A stretch of DNA of 64,000 nt from Urmitella timonensis. GTDB lineage: Bacteria > Actinomycetota > Actinomycetes > Actinomycetales > Actinomycetaceae. The notes below the pieces were generated by a model that saw only the letters and a program-made list of their open reading frames with translations, made no database searches and had not been told where the DNA came from. The DNA is taken from contig FQLW01000004.1 of NCBI GenBank assembly GCA_900120415.1, positions 1 to 64,000 on the forward strand, given 5' to 3'. This document shows, in pieces, positions 50,168 through 58,601 of the stretch. The translations under genes and the position numbers were made by a program. Within the stretch, counting starts at the first letter, position 1, and the number at the start of each line of letters is the position of its first letter.

Positions 50168-50866
50168 ATGCGCGTCCTTTTCGCTAATTGCTCTGTTGAA
50201 TACAGCGGTCGTCTCAGCTCTTTTTTGCCGATGGCTCCGCGATTGATTATGGTAAAGGCCGATTCTTCGGTGCTTATTCACTGTGATGGCGGTTCTTATA
50301 AGCCTCTTAACTGGATGGCCGGTCCAGCCAGTATTGAGCAACTCCAGGTTAATTCCGAGGACGAAGCGGCAGGAGTACAGCAGGTTTGGCTCGTGCAGTC
50401 GGCAAAAACCGGCGATCAGCTAAAACTAAGAATCGGAGAGATATTCTCGGAAACTAGCCGTGATTTGGGACTTGATCCCGGGTTGCAAAAGGATGGGGTA
50501 GAGGCGCATTTGCAAGAGTTACTGGCAGCGCAAATCCCCGAAATCTTAGGTTCGGGCTGGGAGCTAATCAGGCGCGAGTATCCCACTCCGGTAGGTCCGG
50601 TGGATTTAATGGTTTTCGATCCGGAGCTTAACCATGTCGCCATTGAAGTTAAACGTCGCGGTGAGATTGATGGGGTGGAACAGCTCACTCGTTACTTAGA
50701 TTTGCTTTCTCGTGACCCGCTAATGCCGGAAGTGCGCGGCATTTTTGCCGCGCAGGTGATTAAACCTCAGGCTAGAACTCTCGCAGAAGATAGAGGAATT
50801 CGCTGTCTTACCTTGGATTACGATAGTATGCGAGGGGTAGATGACGCGGAATCGCGCCTGTTTTAA
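50168..50866 (+). CDS. nucS: Endonuclease NucS (EndoMS mismatch repair)
   Basis: NucS of 232 residues, the mismatch-specific endonuclease that replaces MutS/MutL in actinobacteria by cutting both strands at mispairs. The N-terminal half forms the DNA-binding dimer (MRVLFANCSVEYSGRLSSFL). The C-terminal RecB-like nuclease has PVGPVDLMVFD and AIEVKRRGEIDGVEQLTRYLD, including the D-EVK catalytic set. The last residues DAESRLF resemble the sliding-clamp-binding tail of this family. Its position after atp and DUF2550 is the conserved actinobacterial location. Confidence 0.95.
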   Translation: MRVLFANCSVEYSGRLSSFLPMAPRLIMVKADSSVLIHCDGGSYKPLNWMAGPASIEQLQVNSEDEAAGVQQVWLVQSAKTGDQLKLRIGEIFSETSRDLGLDPGLQKDGVEAHLQELLAAQIPEILGSGWELIRREYPTPVGPVDLMVFDPELNHVAIEVKRRGEIDGVEQLTRYLDLLSRDPLMPEVRGIFAAQVIKPQARTLAEDRGIRCLTLDYDSMRGVDDAESRLF

Positions 50867-50907
50867 GCATTGCGATTAACACTTGACCGGGCTGGAGTAT
50901 TGCAGTT

Positions 50908-52128
50908 ATGACTGAAGTTTTTGCGTTACGGGGACGAGTTGTTACCTCTAATAGAATTATTACCGATGGGGCGGTGGTAATTTCTGGGGATGCCATCGTG
51001 TGGGTAGGTGAAGCTCCTGACGCGAAAGCCGCTGGATTTGGGGATGAGGTTTTGGCTGCCACTTCTCCCAGTGATGACCGTTATTTGTTGCCCGGCTTGA
51101 TTGATGTTCATTGCCATGGGGGGCAAGGGGTATCGTTCCCAGATGCTCAAACTGAAGAACAAGCCCTGCGGGCTATATCCGAGCATTTACGCTGGGGGAC
51201 TACTTCTCTGGTAGCTTCGCTGGTGACCCATTCTCCTATGGTTCTGCGGGAAAAAGCGGAAATGTTGGCAGGAATGTGCGCGGCTGGGAAACTGGCGGGA
51301 ATCCATTTTGAAGGTCCCTTTATAGCCCAGGGGAACTGCGGGGCGCACGACCCTAGCCATATTCAGGCTCCCAATGCGCCGTTGGTGCGCGAGTTGCTAA
51401 TAGCCAGCCGCGGCTATGCGGTGTCTATGACTTTTGCCCCGGAAAAGCCCTATGCTATGGGAGCATCTGGGGTTGCCGACACTTTGATTGCGGGGGGTGC
51501 TGTTCCCTCCTTTGGTCATACCGATACCAATTCGGAAAAGATGCGTGAAGCCCTGATTGAGGTTCGGCAAATGCTGGCTCATTCCGCCAGAGCGCGCTGT
51601 CCTCATGCCACTGTCACCCATTTGTTTAATTCGATGCCTCCGATGCAGCCTCTACACCCCGGGCCAATCCCCGAGATTTTAGCTGACGCTGCTGGTGGAG
51701 GCGTAATTGTAGAGCTTATTTGTGATGGAAAACAGCTAGCTCCCTCCCTGATTCGCAACGTATATGAATTGGTAGGACGCGAACAGATTGTGTTTGTCAC
51801 TGACGCGATGGCGGGAACCGGATTGGGAGATGGACGCTATCTTTTGGGGGGACAAACGGTCGAAGTAAAAGATGGGCTGGCGACTTTGGCAGCCGATTCT
51901 AACTGCCAGGCAGGGGGAACTTCTCATCTAATCCAACAGGTCAAGATAGCGCATCAAGCTGGAATCCCTCTGGTCGATGCCGTTTATTGTGCCTCCTATC
52001 AGGGGGCAAAAGTTCTAGGTGATGACCAGTTGGGAGAAATCGCGCCCGGAAAGTCAGCAGATTTGCTAGTTACCGATGCCGATTTGAATCCTATGCGGGT
52101 CTACAAACGGGGAGTTGTGGTTTTTTAA
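50908..52128 (+). CDS. nagA: N-acetylglucosamine-6-phosphate deacetylase
   Basis: NagA of 406 residues of the amidohydrolase superfamily, which removes acetate from GlcNAc-6-P in amino-sugar recycling. The metal and catalytic residues are visible: DVHCHGGQGVSF, HFEGPF (glutamate), FGHTD and THLFNSMPP histidines, and VTDAMAG (catalytic aspartate). GEIAPGKSADLLV closes the barrel. No nagB is in the window. A 93-residue small gene starts at the base after its stop. Confidence 0.94.
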   Translation: MTEVFALRGRVVTSNRIITDGAVVISGDAIVWVGEAPDAKAAGFGDEVLAATSPSDDRYLLPGLIDVHCHGGQGVSFPDAQTEEQALRAISEHLRWGTTSLVASLVTHSPMVLREKAEMLAGMCAAGKLAGIHFEGPFIAQGNCGAHDPSHIQAPNAPLVRELLIASRGYAVSMTFAPEKPYAMGASGVADTLIAGGAVPSFGHTDTNSEKMREALIEVRQMLAHSARARCPHATVTHLFNSMPPMQPLHPGPIPEILADAAGGGVIVELICDGKQLAPSLIRNVYELVGREQIVFVTDAMAGTGLGDGRYLLGGQTVEVKDGLATLAADSNCQAGGTSHLIQQVKIAHQAGIPLVDAVYCASYQGAKVLGDDQLGEIAPGKSADLLVTDADLNPMRVYKRGVVVF

Positions 52129-52410
52129 GTGACCAGACGTTCCCGTAAACGTCCCTGGGGCGAGCATCGTCCCTTAAGGATGGATTCTTTGGCTTCGATG
52201 CCCCGCTCGGTTTCTCGCACCGATGGTGAATATCAGGTGCAGTATCTTTCGCAGGCGCGAAAGGTTTACTTGTGTCCGGGGTGTAATCAGCAGATAAATA
52301 TCGGGCAGGCGCATGTGGTAGCGTGGCGTACCGATTCCCTTTTTGGGGAGCGCTCTGGTCTTGAACAGCGCCGTCATTGGCATCGTTTCTGCTTTGAACG
52401 TGGCTTTTAG
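52129..52410 (+). CDS. Conserved small CPGC-type zinc-binding-like protein
   Basis: Protein of 93 residues, GTG start, directly abutting nagA. CPGCNQQINIGQAH and a later HWHRFCFERG place two Cys, then His and Cys, as a likely zinc site. The N-terminus is very basic (RRSRKRPWGEHRPLR). Similar small proteins are widespread in actinobacteria and often labelled ATP/GTP-binding without evidence. I cannot assign a function. Confidence 0.7.
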   Translation: MTRRSRKRPWGEHRPLRMDSLASMPRSVSRTDGEYQVQYLSQARKVYLCPGCNQQINIGQAHVVAWRTDSLFGERSGLEQRRHWHRFCFERGF

Positions 52411-52510
52411 CTAAGCTTGAGGGCGATAGGGAGTTTACGTTCAAAAGCTAATCGCTACTCTTACGCCGATTTATCTCAAGCTAGGCGAGTGGCTGTGCAA
52501 AAATATAGGT

Positions 52511-53290
52511 ATGGATGTGGCGATTTTTACGCGGGATGCGCAAAGAATGGGGAGCACTCCGGCGATAGTCCTATTGGCGGCTTTTCCCTATGATCATCGA
52601 ATGTGGGAGGGGGTAGCTCGCCGTTTCGAGGGGGTTCCGGTAATCGCGATTGACCCGCCTGGATTTGGGCACTCTCCGGTGCCGGTGAATTCCCCTTCCT
52701 TGGAGATTTATGCCGATTATGTAGCGCAGGCGGTGCGCGCTGAGGGCGCAGAAAAAATACTGGTCTGTGGTAATTCTATGGGGGGATATACCGCGCAAGC
52801 CATGATTGAGCGTCATCCGCGTCTGGTAGGCGGGGTGGTGCTAGTGGGTACGAAAGCTGATATTGACACTCCTCAGGCGCGGGCAGCACGTACCGAGATG
52901 GCAATTTCTGCCCTGGTAGGCAGAGCGCACTCTCAGCTGGTGCAGGGGATTCCCACTATGCTAGCGAAAGAAACTGTTGCAGATTTCCCCAAAATCCCAC
53001 AGCTGATGGAAAAGTGGATTAATGAAACTTCTGGGGAGGCGATTTCTTGGGCGCAGCGGGCTTTAGCTACCCGTCCCGGTCGCTTGGAAACCTTGGAGAG
53101 AGCACAGATTCCGGCAATGGTAGTGCGGGGGGAACAAGACACTAACTCTACTGCGGCTCAGGCGGAAGCCATGGCTAAGGCGCTAGGTACTCGGGTGGTG
53201 TCGGTGCCGCGGGCGGGGCATTTGGTTCCCTTGGAGGCGCCCTCGGCAGTAGCTAGGGCGGTAATGAGTGTCTATCAGAGAATGTGCTAA
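52511..53290 (+). CDS. Alpha/beta hydrolase
   Basis: Protein of 259 residues with the alpha/beta hydrolase fold. The segment LLAAFPYDHRMWEGV, the nucleophile elbow CGNSMGGYTAQA (Ser in GNSMGG), the acid near VVRGEQDTNSTAAQ and the histidine in PRAGHLVPLEAP complete the triad. It looks like an esterase or small-molecule hydrolase of the RsbQ/menH kind, but the substrate is unknown. It stands 100 bp after the zinc-site protein gene. No strong ribosome site precedes the ATG. Confidence 0.85.
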   Translation: MDVAIFTRDAQRMGSTPAIVLLAAFPYDHRMWEGVARRFEGVPVIAIDPPGFGHSPVPVNSPSLEIYADYVAQAVRAEGAEKILVCGNSMGGYTAQAMIERHPRLVGGVVLVGTKADIDTPQARAARTEMAISALVGRAHSQLVQGIPTMLAKETVADFPKIPQLMEKWINETSGEAISWAQRALATRPGRLETLERAQIPAMVVRGEQDTNSTAAQAEAMAKALGTRVVSVPRAGHLVPLEAPSAVARAVMSVYQRMC

Positions 53291-53374
53291 CAATAATCTG
53301 TTTGGTTGTTAGCTATCCGACCGATAGGTGAGACTAGCGAGCACGGATATCCCCAAGGCTCATACCGTAAAACC

Positions 53375-53788
53375 ATGAGTTCGTATTCTGACTTTGATTT
53401 GGCGTTGTCTAAGCTCCATCCGCATCTGTATGGCAAGTATGTGTTCTTGTCGGCTCGCGATGGTCTGCCTGCGGGTTTAGAGCCGTTTGCACAGATAAAA
53501 GAGGAAGAAGGACTCACTGTAATCGTTCCTCTAGAGCAAGCGAAAGCTGCGGGAGTATCCGAGGGTAAAAAGATTTATCGCCGTATCACTTTGGAATGTG
53601 ATGTTTCCTTAGAGGAAACTGGTCTGACTTTCACTGTTGCCTCGCAACTAGCCAGTCAATCAATTCCCTGTAACGTATTATCCGGTTTACATCATGATCA
53701 CTTGATGGTACCGGCAGAGCGGGCAACAGAAGCCCTATCTTTACTACAGCAGTTATCTCAGCAAGCAAAAGGCTGGGTACAGTATTAG
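53375..53788 (+). CDS. ACT-domain regulatory protein
   Basis: Protein of 137 residues from ATG 53375; an upstream in-frame start at 53306 would add 23 residues without support. Two short ACT-like halves are apparent: YVFLSARDGLPAGLEPFAQIKEEEGLTVIV and RITLECDVSLEETGLTFTVAS, followed by PCNVLSGLHHDHLMVP. Proteins of this form are small-ligand sensors found in many bacteria and lack an enzyme domain. The ligand is unknown. It is a single gene, ending 45 bp before the convergent methyltransferase gene. Confidence 0.75.
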   Translation: MSSYSDFDLALSKLHPHLYGKYVFLSARDGLPAGLEPFAQIKEEEGLTVIVPLEQAKAAGVSEGKKIYRRITLECDVSLEETGLTFTVASQLASQSIPCNVLSGLHHDHLMVPAERATEALSLLQQLSQQAKGWVQY

Positions 53789-53833
53789 CGTCCTAATAGG
53801 ACGGTCGCTAGCGTCTGTCGGTAATAGGTAGGT

Positions 53834-54886
53834 CTAGCATTTCTCTAAAGCCTGGCTGATGCGCGCTAATACCGCTGCGCTGCCTCCAATAAAGACATTT
53901 TCTGTATTGTGGGCAGCCCCCGGTTTTCCAACTTTCTTTCCCCGCGAATTATAGATTCCTATCTTTGCCCCCACATAGCGCCGCTGGGAAAAACCAAACT
54001 TTTTAACCTGGGCAAACCCAGCTTCTTTAATAGCGCTAATCATTTCGTCCTCGTTTATCCAGGCTTCATCATTGTAGGAAACTACCAGGGTCTTTGCCTT
54101 AACCTGCGCCAAGAGGGAAAAGAAGCTGGTCGCCATGGTGCGTTTAGAATTAAAGACAGAGCGATGCTCGTCTCCGCGGGCATCTATGCGTTTACAGGCT
54201 ACCCCATAGGTTTGGGGAGCGTCCCAGCGTACCAGAGTTTCCCAAATATGGTAGTTGGCGAAGTAACGATGCTGATTATAGGGAGGGTCGAGGTAGGCGA
54301 GATCGACGGGGGCAACCTGATTAACCAGCTTTAGGGCGTCGCCTTGTAAAGCCTGTCCTTTCCCGCTAAGTAATTGTGGTATCCGCAGTTCTAGGGGATT
54401 ATAGGAGCGCGCAGCCCACTGTTTTAGATATGCCATTTGCACTCCGGTAGTCGAATCCACCCGGTCGGCTGCCTCTATTAGGGAAGTGAGCAAAATCGGG
54501 AATAGGGGACTGTCCTCCAAATCCATCAGATAGTCGCGGCAGGCATCAATGCGCATACCGTTATCAGGCTGAAAAAAACGGGCCTGTCGGCAAAAAGTTT
54601 CGGTGAAATATCCTTCTTTTCCTTTCAGGGTGCTCATAGTCGTTAAATGTTGCCGCAAAGAATCATAATCGACCAGGTCGGAATCTGTTTCTATATAGGT
54701 ACGAGCCAATTGGTAACTATAGGAAGCAAGGTCGGTGGCAGTGGTGAAAATCCCGCGTCGCTTGAATTCTTGAGCAACCCGGGTAGTACCCGAAAATAAA
54801 TCGAGAGCAGTTTTAGCCTGTGCAGCCTGGGCAATAGTTCCTAAGGCGGGAACCAGATTCCGCTTCGACCCTAAATATTTAATCAA
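53834..54886 (-). CDS. DNA adenine methyltransferase, D12 class, solitary
   Basis: Protein of 350 residues, TTG start preceded by GGGAGG. MIKYLGSKRNLVPALGTI, the SAM motif LDLFSGTTRVAQEFKRRG and the catalytic LAYLDPPYNQHRYFANYH identify a class D12 N6-adenine methyltransferase. YNDEAWINEDEM follows. There is no restriction endonuclease or specificity gene next to it, so it is an orphan in this window. It may be a housekeeping or phage-derived methylase. The recognition site cannot be read from sequence. Confidence 0.88.
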   Translation of the reverse strand: MIKYLGSKRNLVPALGTIAQAAQAKTALDLFSGTTRVAQEFKRRGIFTTATDLASYSYQLARTYIETDSDLVDYDSLRQHLTTMSTLKGKEGYFTETFCRQARFFQPDNGMRIDACRDYLMDLEDSPLFPILLTSLIEAADRVDSTTGVQMAYLKQWAARSYNPLELRIPQLLSGKGQALQGDALKLVNQVAPVDLAYLDPPYNQHRYFANYHIWETLVRWDAPQTYGVACKRIDARGDEHRSVFNSKRTMATSFFSLLAQVKAKTLVVSYNDEAWINEDEMISAIKEAGFAQVKKFGFSQRRYVGAKIGIYNSRGKKVGKPGAAHNTENVFIGGSAAVLARISQALEKC

Positions 54887-54994
54887 CTTCCCTCCCTGAC
54901 GCTCACTATAAACCAGCTACCTGTCTTTTTTAGCATCTTACTTACACGCGCTCGTAGTAACCCAAAAATATCCGTCAGCAACTAGGGTGGAAGT

Positions 54995-56341
54995 ATGGCA
55001 AAAGAGGAAGCAGAAGCCGCACGCGCCCTAGTGAAACTGGCAGATGGAACTGTCAAACAACGCAACCAATTAACTGGAACTCAGGTTTGGACAGTTCCGG
55101 GGCGCGGACATCGCCCGCTGGCGAAGCCACAGATTAACCCGACTCCGATTACTGCCAAAGACTATACCTGTACCTGTGCTTTCTGTTCTGATCGCTACCT
55201 AGAGACCCCGCCGGAAAAATCTCGAGTAATTTTGAGCAGTGGCGAACTGCCGTCCTCCAAAACTGTTACCGCCGAGGGTTTTCGTATCTTAGAGGGGCTT
55301 AGTGCCGAAGAACTGGATAAATATCCGGCAGATTTTCGCCGGATTCCGAACCTATTTGAGATTGTTTCCTATCAATACTGGAATTTAAACTATGGTCACG
55401 AGCCCTCCGATAGGCAACGTCAGCATATGGCTGAATACCTTTCTACCCGAACTGGATATGACCATATTTTGCGGGTAGTGCGTGCCAAACTCCATCAATA
55501 CGGCATGGAGGATGCCGAGATTGATGCTTTGAATGAATCGGAGATGCTCGGACAAGCTAGCTCATTCTTTTCTGGCGGGCATGATTTGATTGTGGCTAAT
55601 CGTCATTTCGTTCCCGGTGCTACTGATTCCTCCCAACTGGCTTCGGCGGGCACGCTTACCCCCGATGAGCATTATGCCTATACTGCCTACACTGCCCGGA
55701 CGCTTCGCGACCTCTACGATTTGAATCCGGCAGTAAAATATGTGGCGACTTTCCAAAACTGGTTAAAACCGGCGGGTGCTAGTTTCGATCATCTTCACAA
55801 GCAGCTGGTGGCGATTGACGAATATCCGGTGCAAATTTCTCAAGAACGCGAACGGGTGCGTAAAGAACCTGATATTTACCATACTATTTTGAAAATTCGG
55901 GCTACTCGCGGCTTGATATTGGCACAAAACGAGGATGCGATAGCCATGGCGGGGGTAGGGCATCGTTATCCCACGATTGCGGTTTGGCCTTTGGGTCAGG
56001 CGGGTAATCCGTGGGATGTGGGAGAGCGGAAAATGCGGGCGGTCTCCGATATATTGCAGGCCGTTCACGCCGCTACCGGAGCCGACGTTCCCTGTAATGA
56101 AGAGTGGTATCACCGTCCACTTTCGATTTCCACTCCGATGCGTTGGAGAATCTTGCTGAAATGGCGGATTTCGACTTTGGCAGGATTTGAGGGCGGTACT
56201 CGCATATATTTGAACACCATTGATCCGTGGGGAATCTATAAGCGGATAGTTCCCCGCTTAAAAGAGCTACGCGCTGCCGGGAAAATTGCTGATATGCGTA
56301 TCGGGGAGGAAACCAAGGTTCTTCCCAGTGATTTAGATTAG
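54995..56341 (+). CDS. DUF4921-like protein of the GalT/HIT superfamily
   Basis: Protein of 448 residues. A CTCAFC motif near residue 60 resembles the structural zinc site of galactose-1-phosphate uridylyltransferases. SFDHLHKQLVAI near residue 270 is a HIT-type histidine triad variant, and IAVWPLGQAGNPWD is another HIT segment. The overall length and pattern fit the DUF4921 family in actinobacteria, whose substrate is unknown to me; it may be a nucleotidyltransferase or phosphorylase. It is a single plus-strand gene ending at a bidirectional terminator. The ATG follows AGGGTGGAAG. Confidence 0.7.
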   Translation: MAKEEAEAARALVKLADGTVKQRNQLTGTQVWTVPGRGHRPLAKPQINPTPITAKDYTCTCAFCSDRYLETPPEKSRVILSSGELPSSKTVTAEGFRILEGLSAEELDKYPADFRRIPNLFEIVSYQYWNLNYGHEPSDRQRQHMAEYLSTRTGYDHILRVVRAKLHQYGMEDAEIDALNESEMLGQASSFFSGGHDLIVANRHFVPGATDSSQLASAGTLTPDEHYAYTAYTARTLRDLYDLNPAVKYVATFQNWLKPAGASFDHLHKQLVAIDEYPVQISQERERVRKEPDIYHTILKIRATRGLILAQNEDAIAMAGVGHRYPTIAVWPLGQAGNPWDVGERKMRAVSDILQAVHAATGADVPCNEEWYHRPLSISTPMRWRILLKWRISTLAGFEGGTRIYLNTIDPWGIYKRIVPRLKELRAAGKIADMRIGEETKVLPSDLD

Positions 56342-56448
56342 GGGTGCTTACCCTGCTATTGGCGAGGGCGTGACTTCCTTTCTTTGAGGGAGGCAGGCTT
56401 AGAAGTGGGGACTGGTTGGAGTTTTATCTGTTCAGGTGAGGATATAAA

Positions 56449-56478
56449 AAAATCGGGAGGCATTTGCCTCCCGATTTT
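56449..56478. terminator. Bidirectional terminator
   Basis: AAAATCGGGAGGCA (56449-56462) pairs with TGCCTCCCGATTTT (56465-56478). A-rich sequence lies upstream and T-rich downstream, so it can end both the plus-strand HIT-like gene and the minus-strand Asp23 cluster. Confidence 0.8.
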
Positions 56479-56533
56479 AGCCCTATTTTCCGCCCTAACC
56501 TTTCGGCATTAAATCACAAAAGGGAAAGGGGCG

Positions 56534-56779
56534 TTACTTGTCGGAAGAGAAACCTTCCTTGATTTTTTCGGCAGCAGCCTTCAGGTTAGCGCCGGCTTCT
56601 TCGGCCACGTCTTTAGCTTTATCAGTAAATTCGGAAACTTTGTCTTTGATTTGCGCGCCTACCTGGTCGGCCTTGCCTTCGGCTTTAAGGTCTTTATCAC
56701 CGCTAACGTCCCCAGCTAGTTCTTTGGCTTTGCCACCTAGATCTTCGGCGCTGTTCTGAATCTTGTCTTCTAAACTCAT
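56534..56779 (-). CDS. CsbD family stress protein
   Basis: Hydrophilic protein of 81 residues rich in Lys, Asp, Ala and Glu, beginning SLEDKIQNSAEDLGGKAKEL, the CsbD signature. The family is general-stress induced and its molecular role is unclear. A strong AGGAGAAGAA precedes the ATG at 56779; the frame extends further upstream without support. It is the last gene of the Asp23 cluster, 20 bp after the AmaP-like gene, ending at the bidirectional terminator. Confidence 0.88.
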   Translation of the reverse strand: MSLEDKIQNSAEDLGGKAKELAGDVSGDKDLKAEGKADQVGAQIKDKVSEFTDKAKDVAEEAGANLKAAAEKIKEGFSSDK

Positions 56780-56799
56780 TTTCTTCTCCTTTAATTTGT

Positions 56800-57426
56800 T
56801 TATGAATCCACGCGATTGGCAGATCCGATATTGCTTCGCCAATTGGTGCTTACGCGCACTAAAACCGGCATTTTTATTCCTAAAACTTGATCGAGCTTTG
56901 TGATAGCTTTATCAAGCTCCGTCTTTATTTCCTGCGGGTTTGCCCCCTTGTATACCGCTGCGGTTACTAATAGCCCCGGCCGTTTCTTGACTTCCCAAGA
57001 CTGTATTTTCATTGAGGAAATCCAGCGGCTAGCTGAAACTTCGTCCTCTATAATGTCCCTAATAAGCCCTAGTTCGGCAGTAATTTCACCCTGTTTTTGG
57101 GTATCTTTACCGATTTTATTTAGGGCAAGGGAACGAATCTTGCCGCCCCCTTGAACAAATATCCAGATTAGCAAAGCGACGATAACGATTACTGCAATCG
57201 CTAGCGTCCCTACCTGTAACCCAGAGCTTTCCCAGCCCTGTATTTGGAATCGTGACCTATGGTTTAGAGACGTAAAAAGCGTCTGAAGGCGCTCGCCGTA
57301 GTAGAGAACCTGGGTACGGATTTTCGCTGACAGCGGTGTCGCAATCATTAGAATTCCGCCGGCTAACGATAATAGCCCCAGAATAAACAATAGAATCCGG
57401 TTGAGGGCGCGAGGTAATTTCTTCAC
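56800..57426 (-). CDS. AmaP-like alkaline shock membrane anchor
   Basis: Protein of 208 residues with two membrane helices (about 8-30 and 72-92) and a C-terminal cytoplasmic domain of Asp23-like beta pattern (EVKKRPGLLVTAAVYKGA). This is the arrangement of AmaP, which holds Asp23 at the membrane in staphylococci. Its start overlaps the stop of the DUF6286 gene by ATGA. The role in actinobacteria is untested as far as I know; the name rests on topology and cluster context. Confidence 0.75.
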   Translation of the reverse strand: MKKLPRALNRILLFILGLLSLAGGILMIATPLSAKIRTQVLYYGERLQTLFTSLNHRSRFQIQGWESSGLQVGTLAIAVIVIVALLIWIFVQGGGKIRSLALNKIGKDTQKQGEITAELGLIRDIIEDEVSASRWISSMKIQSWEVKKRPGLLVTAAVYKGANPQEIKTELDKAITKLDQVLGIKMPVLVRVSTNWRSNIGSANRVDS

Positions 57427-58019
57427 TTTTCTAACCTGCCCTCTGTGTTTATTTTGATGCGGGCTGTTAGCCTCGGATGTAAATTCCAGGAAGTAACTTT
57501 TTCGGTTGTGAAATCGTGGATTTCCTTTTGGTTAATCTCTTGTCCGGTGTTGGGCGTGATTGTGCTCAAGGAACGGTGCTTGCTCACGGCAGTACTTACC
57601 GCTCCTTGGGGCAGACCTATTTTTTCTCGTACTAAACGGGAAACTCCTGAGGCAATAACCGCATCATCAACTACGTAGGCAACGCGATTATCGTTGAGGG
57701 CGTGTTTACTTAAAGCCCCAGGTAACACCGATTTTATTAGCAGTATAGCCCCGAAGAGACTCAATAATGCTCCTACGGTTATCGGGACTAATCTTGAGTC
57801 ATTGTTTAGGTCGCTATAGAACTGTTTCCAGATATTTTCTGGGGTAGCTATCAGCGGATTTTGTCCAGATAAAGCCAATACCCCCTCGGTAACTAAATAC
57901 CCCAAAGCCACTATCAAAATAAATGCGACGCTAACGCTAAGCAGGGCTCGCGCCGAATGGGTCTCCCGGCGCACCAGGTAGGGAACCCGGAGGCGGGATT
58001 TTCTGGATTTATTGCTCAT
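57423..58019 (-). CDS. DUF6286-type membrane protein
   Basis: Protein of 198 residues with two membrane segments (about 25-47 and 78-100) and a C-terminal soluble domain containing AYVVDDAVIASGVSRLVREKIG and LHPRLTARIKINTEGR. This matches the DUF6286 proteins found with Asp23 and AmaP in actinobacteria. I use ATG 58019, overlapping the stop of the small Asp23 gene by ATGA; an upstream start at 58058 would overlap that gene further. Coupled on both sides. Confidence 0.8.
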   Translation of the reverse strand: MSNKSRKSRLRVPYLVRRETHSARALLSVSVAFILIVALGYLVTEGVLALSGQNPLIATPENIWKQFYSDLNNDSRLVPITVGALLSLFGAILLIKSVLPGALSKHALNDNRVAYVVDDAVIASGVSRLVREKIGLPQGAVSTAVSKHRSLSTITPNTGQEINQKEIHDFTTEKVTSWNLHPRLTARIKINTEGRLEK

Positions 58020-58372
58020 TTCAGCTTTCTCCCCTCCCGATGCCGGTATAGTCCGCAAAGCCGTAGGTTTACCCGCCCTACTTTTAGACCTGCGAGGGTG
58101 CTGATACGTTGGACAATATCGTCTCTTGCCTGCTCGGCTAGGGAAAATATCGAGGTATCTGGATTTTTAGCTATGATTTCTAAAACCTGGGAGTTTATGG
58201 GACAGGAAATATCTATCCCCAATAATCCCCGGTCATCATGGGTACTAACTTTGATGTGCTCCCTGGGAACGCTAATGCGTTGCGTAACGACTGCCATCGC
58301 AATAGTTTGGATAGCTTTGGCGCACACCGTAGTGATTCCGGTGAATTTGCTTGCTTCCTGGTCGGATTGCAT
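58016..58372 (-). CDS. Asp23/Gls24 family protein, short form
   Basis: Protein of 118 residues with the Asp23 alpha-beta pattern: SKFTGITTVCAKAIQTIAMAVV, VSTHDDRGLLGIDISCPI and RDDIVQRISTLAGLKVGRVNLRLCG. No membrane segment. It is the second Asp23-like gene of the cluster and is shorter than the first. It is coupled downstream to the DUF6286 gene. AGGAGGAAA precedes the ATG. Confidence 0.82.
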   Translation of the reverse strand: MQSDQEASKFTGITTVCAKAIQTIAMAVVTQRISVPREHIKVSTHDDRGLLGIDISCPINSQVLEIIAKNPDTSIFSLAEQARDDIVQRISTLAGLKVGRVNLRLCGLYRHREGRKLK

Positions 58373-58386
58373 TTGTTTCCTCCTTG

Positions 58387-58581
58387 TTAATCGGAGGTAG
58401 TGGTGTGCTTGCCGATTAGGGCTTCACCAACGCCTTTCAAATCTAGCTTGCCAGATGCTGCTCTACCTATGATGGCACCTATTGCCATAAATAAGATGGA
58501 AACTAAGAACCCAAAGAATCCGTGGGCAACTGCCATATAGGCTAGAAAGGCGCCACTAAAAATACCGGCTATGGTTGTCAT
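58387..58581 (-). CDS. Small membrane protein of the Asp23 cluster (DUF2273-like)
   Basis: Protein of 64 residues with two adjoining hydrophobic stretches (AGIFSGAFLAYMAVAHGF and FLVSILFMAIGAIIGRAASG) and a short polar tail. Similar DUF2273 proteins lie next to Asp23 genes in many Gram-positives. The start is 20 bp after the first Asp23 gene's stop and has AAGGGAAGAA upstream. Function unknown; probably a membrane partner of the complex. Confidence 0.8.
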   Translation of the reverse strand: MTTIAGIFSGAFLAYMAVAHGFFGFLVSILFMAIGAIIGRAASGKLDLKGVGEALIGKHTTTSD

Positions 58582-58601
58582 TTCTTCCCTTTCTAGCGGT
58601 A

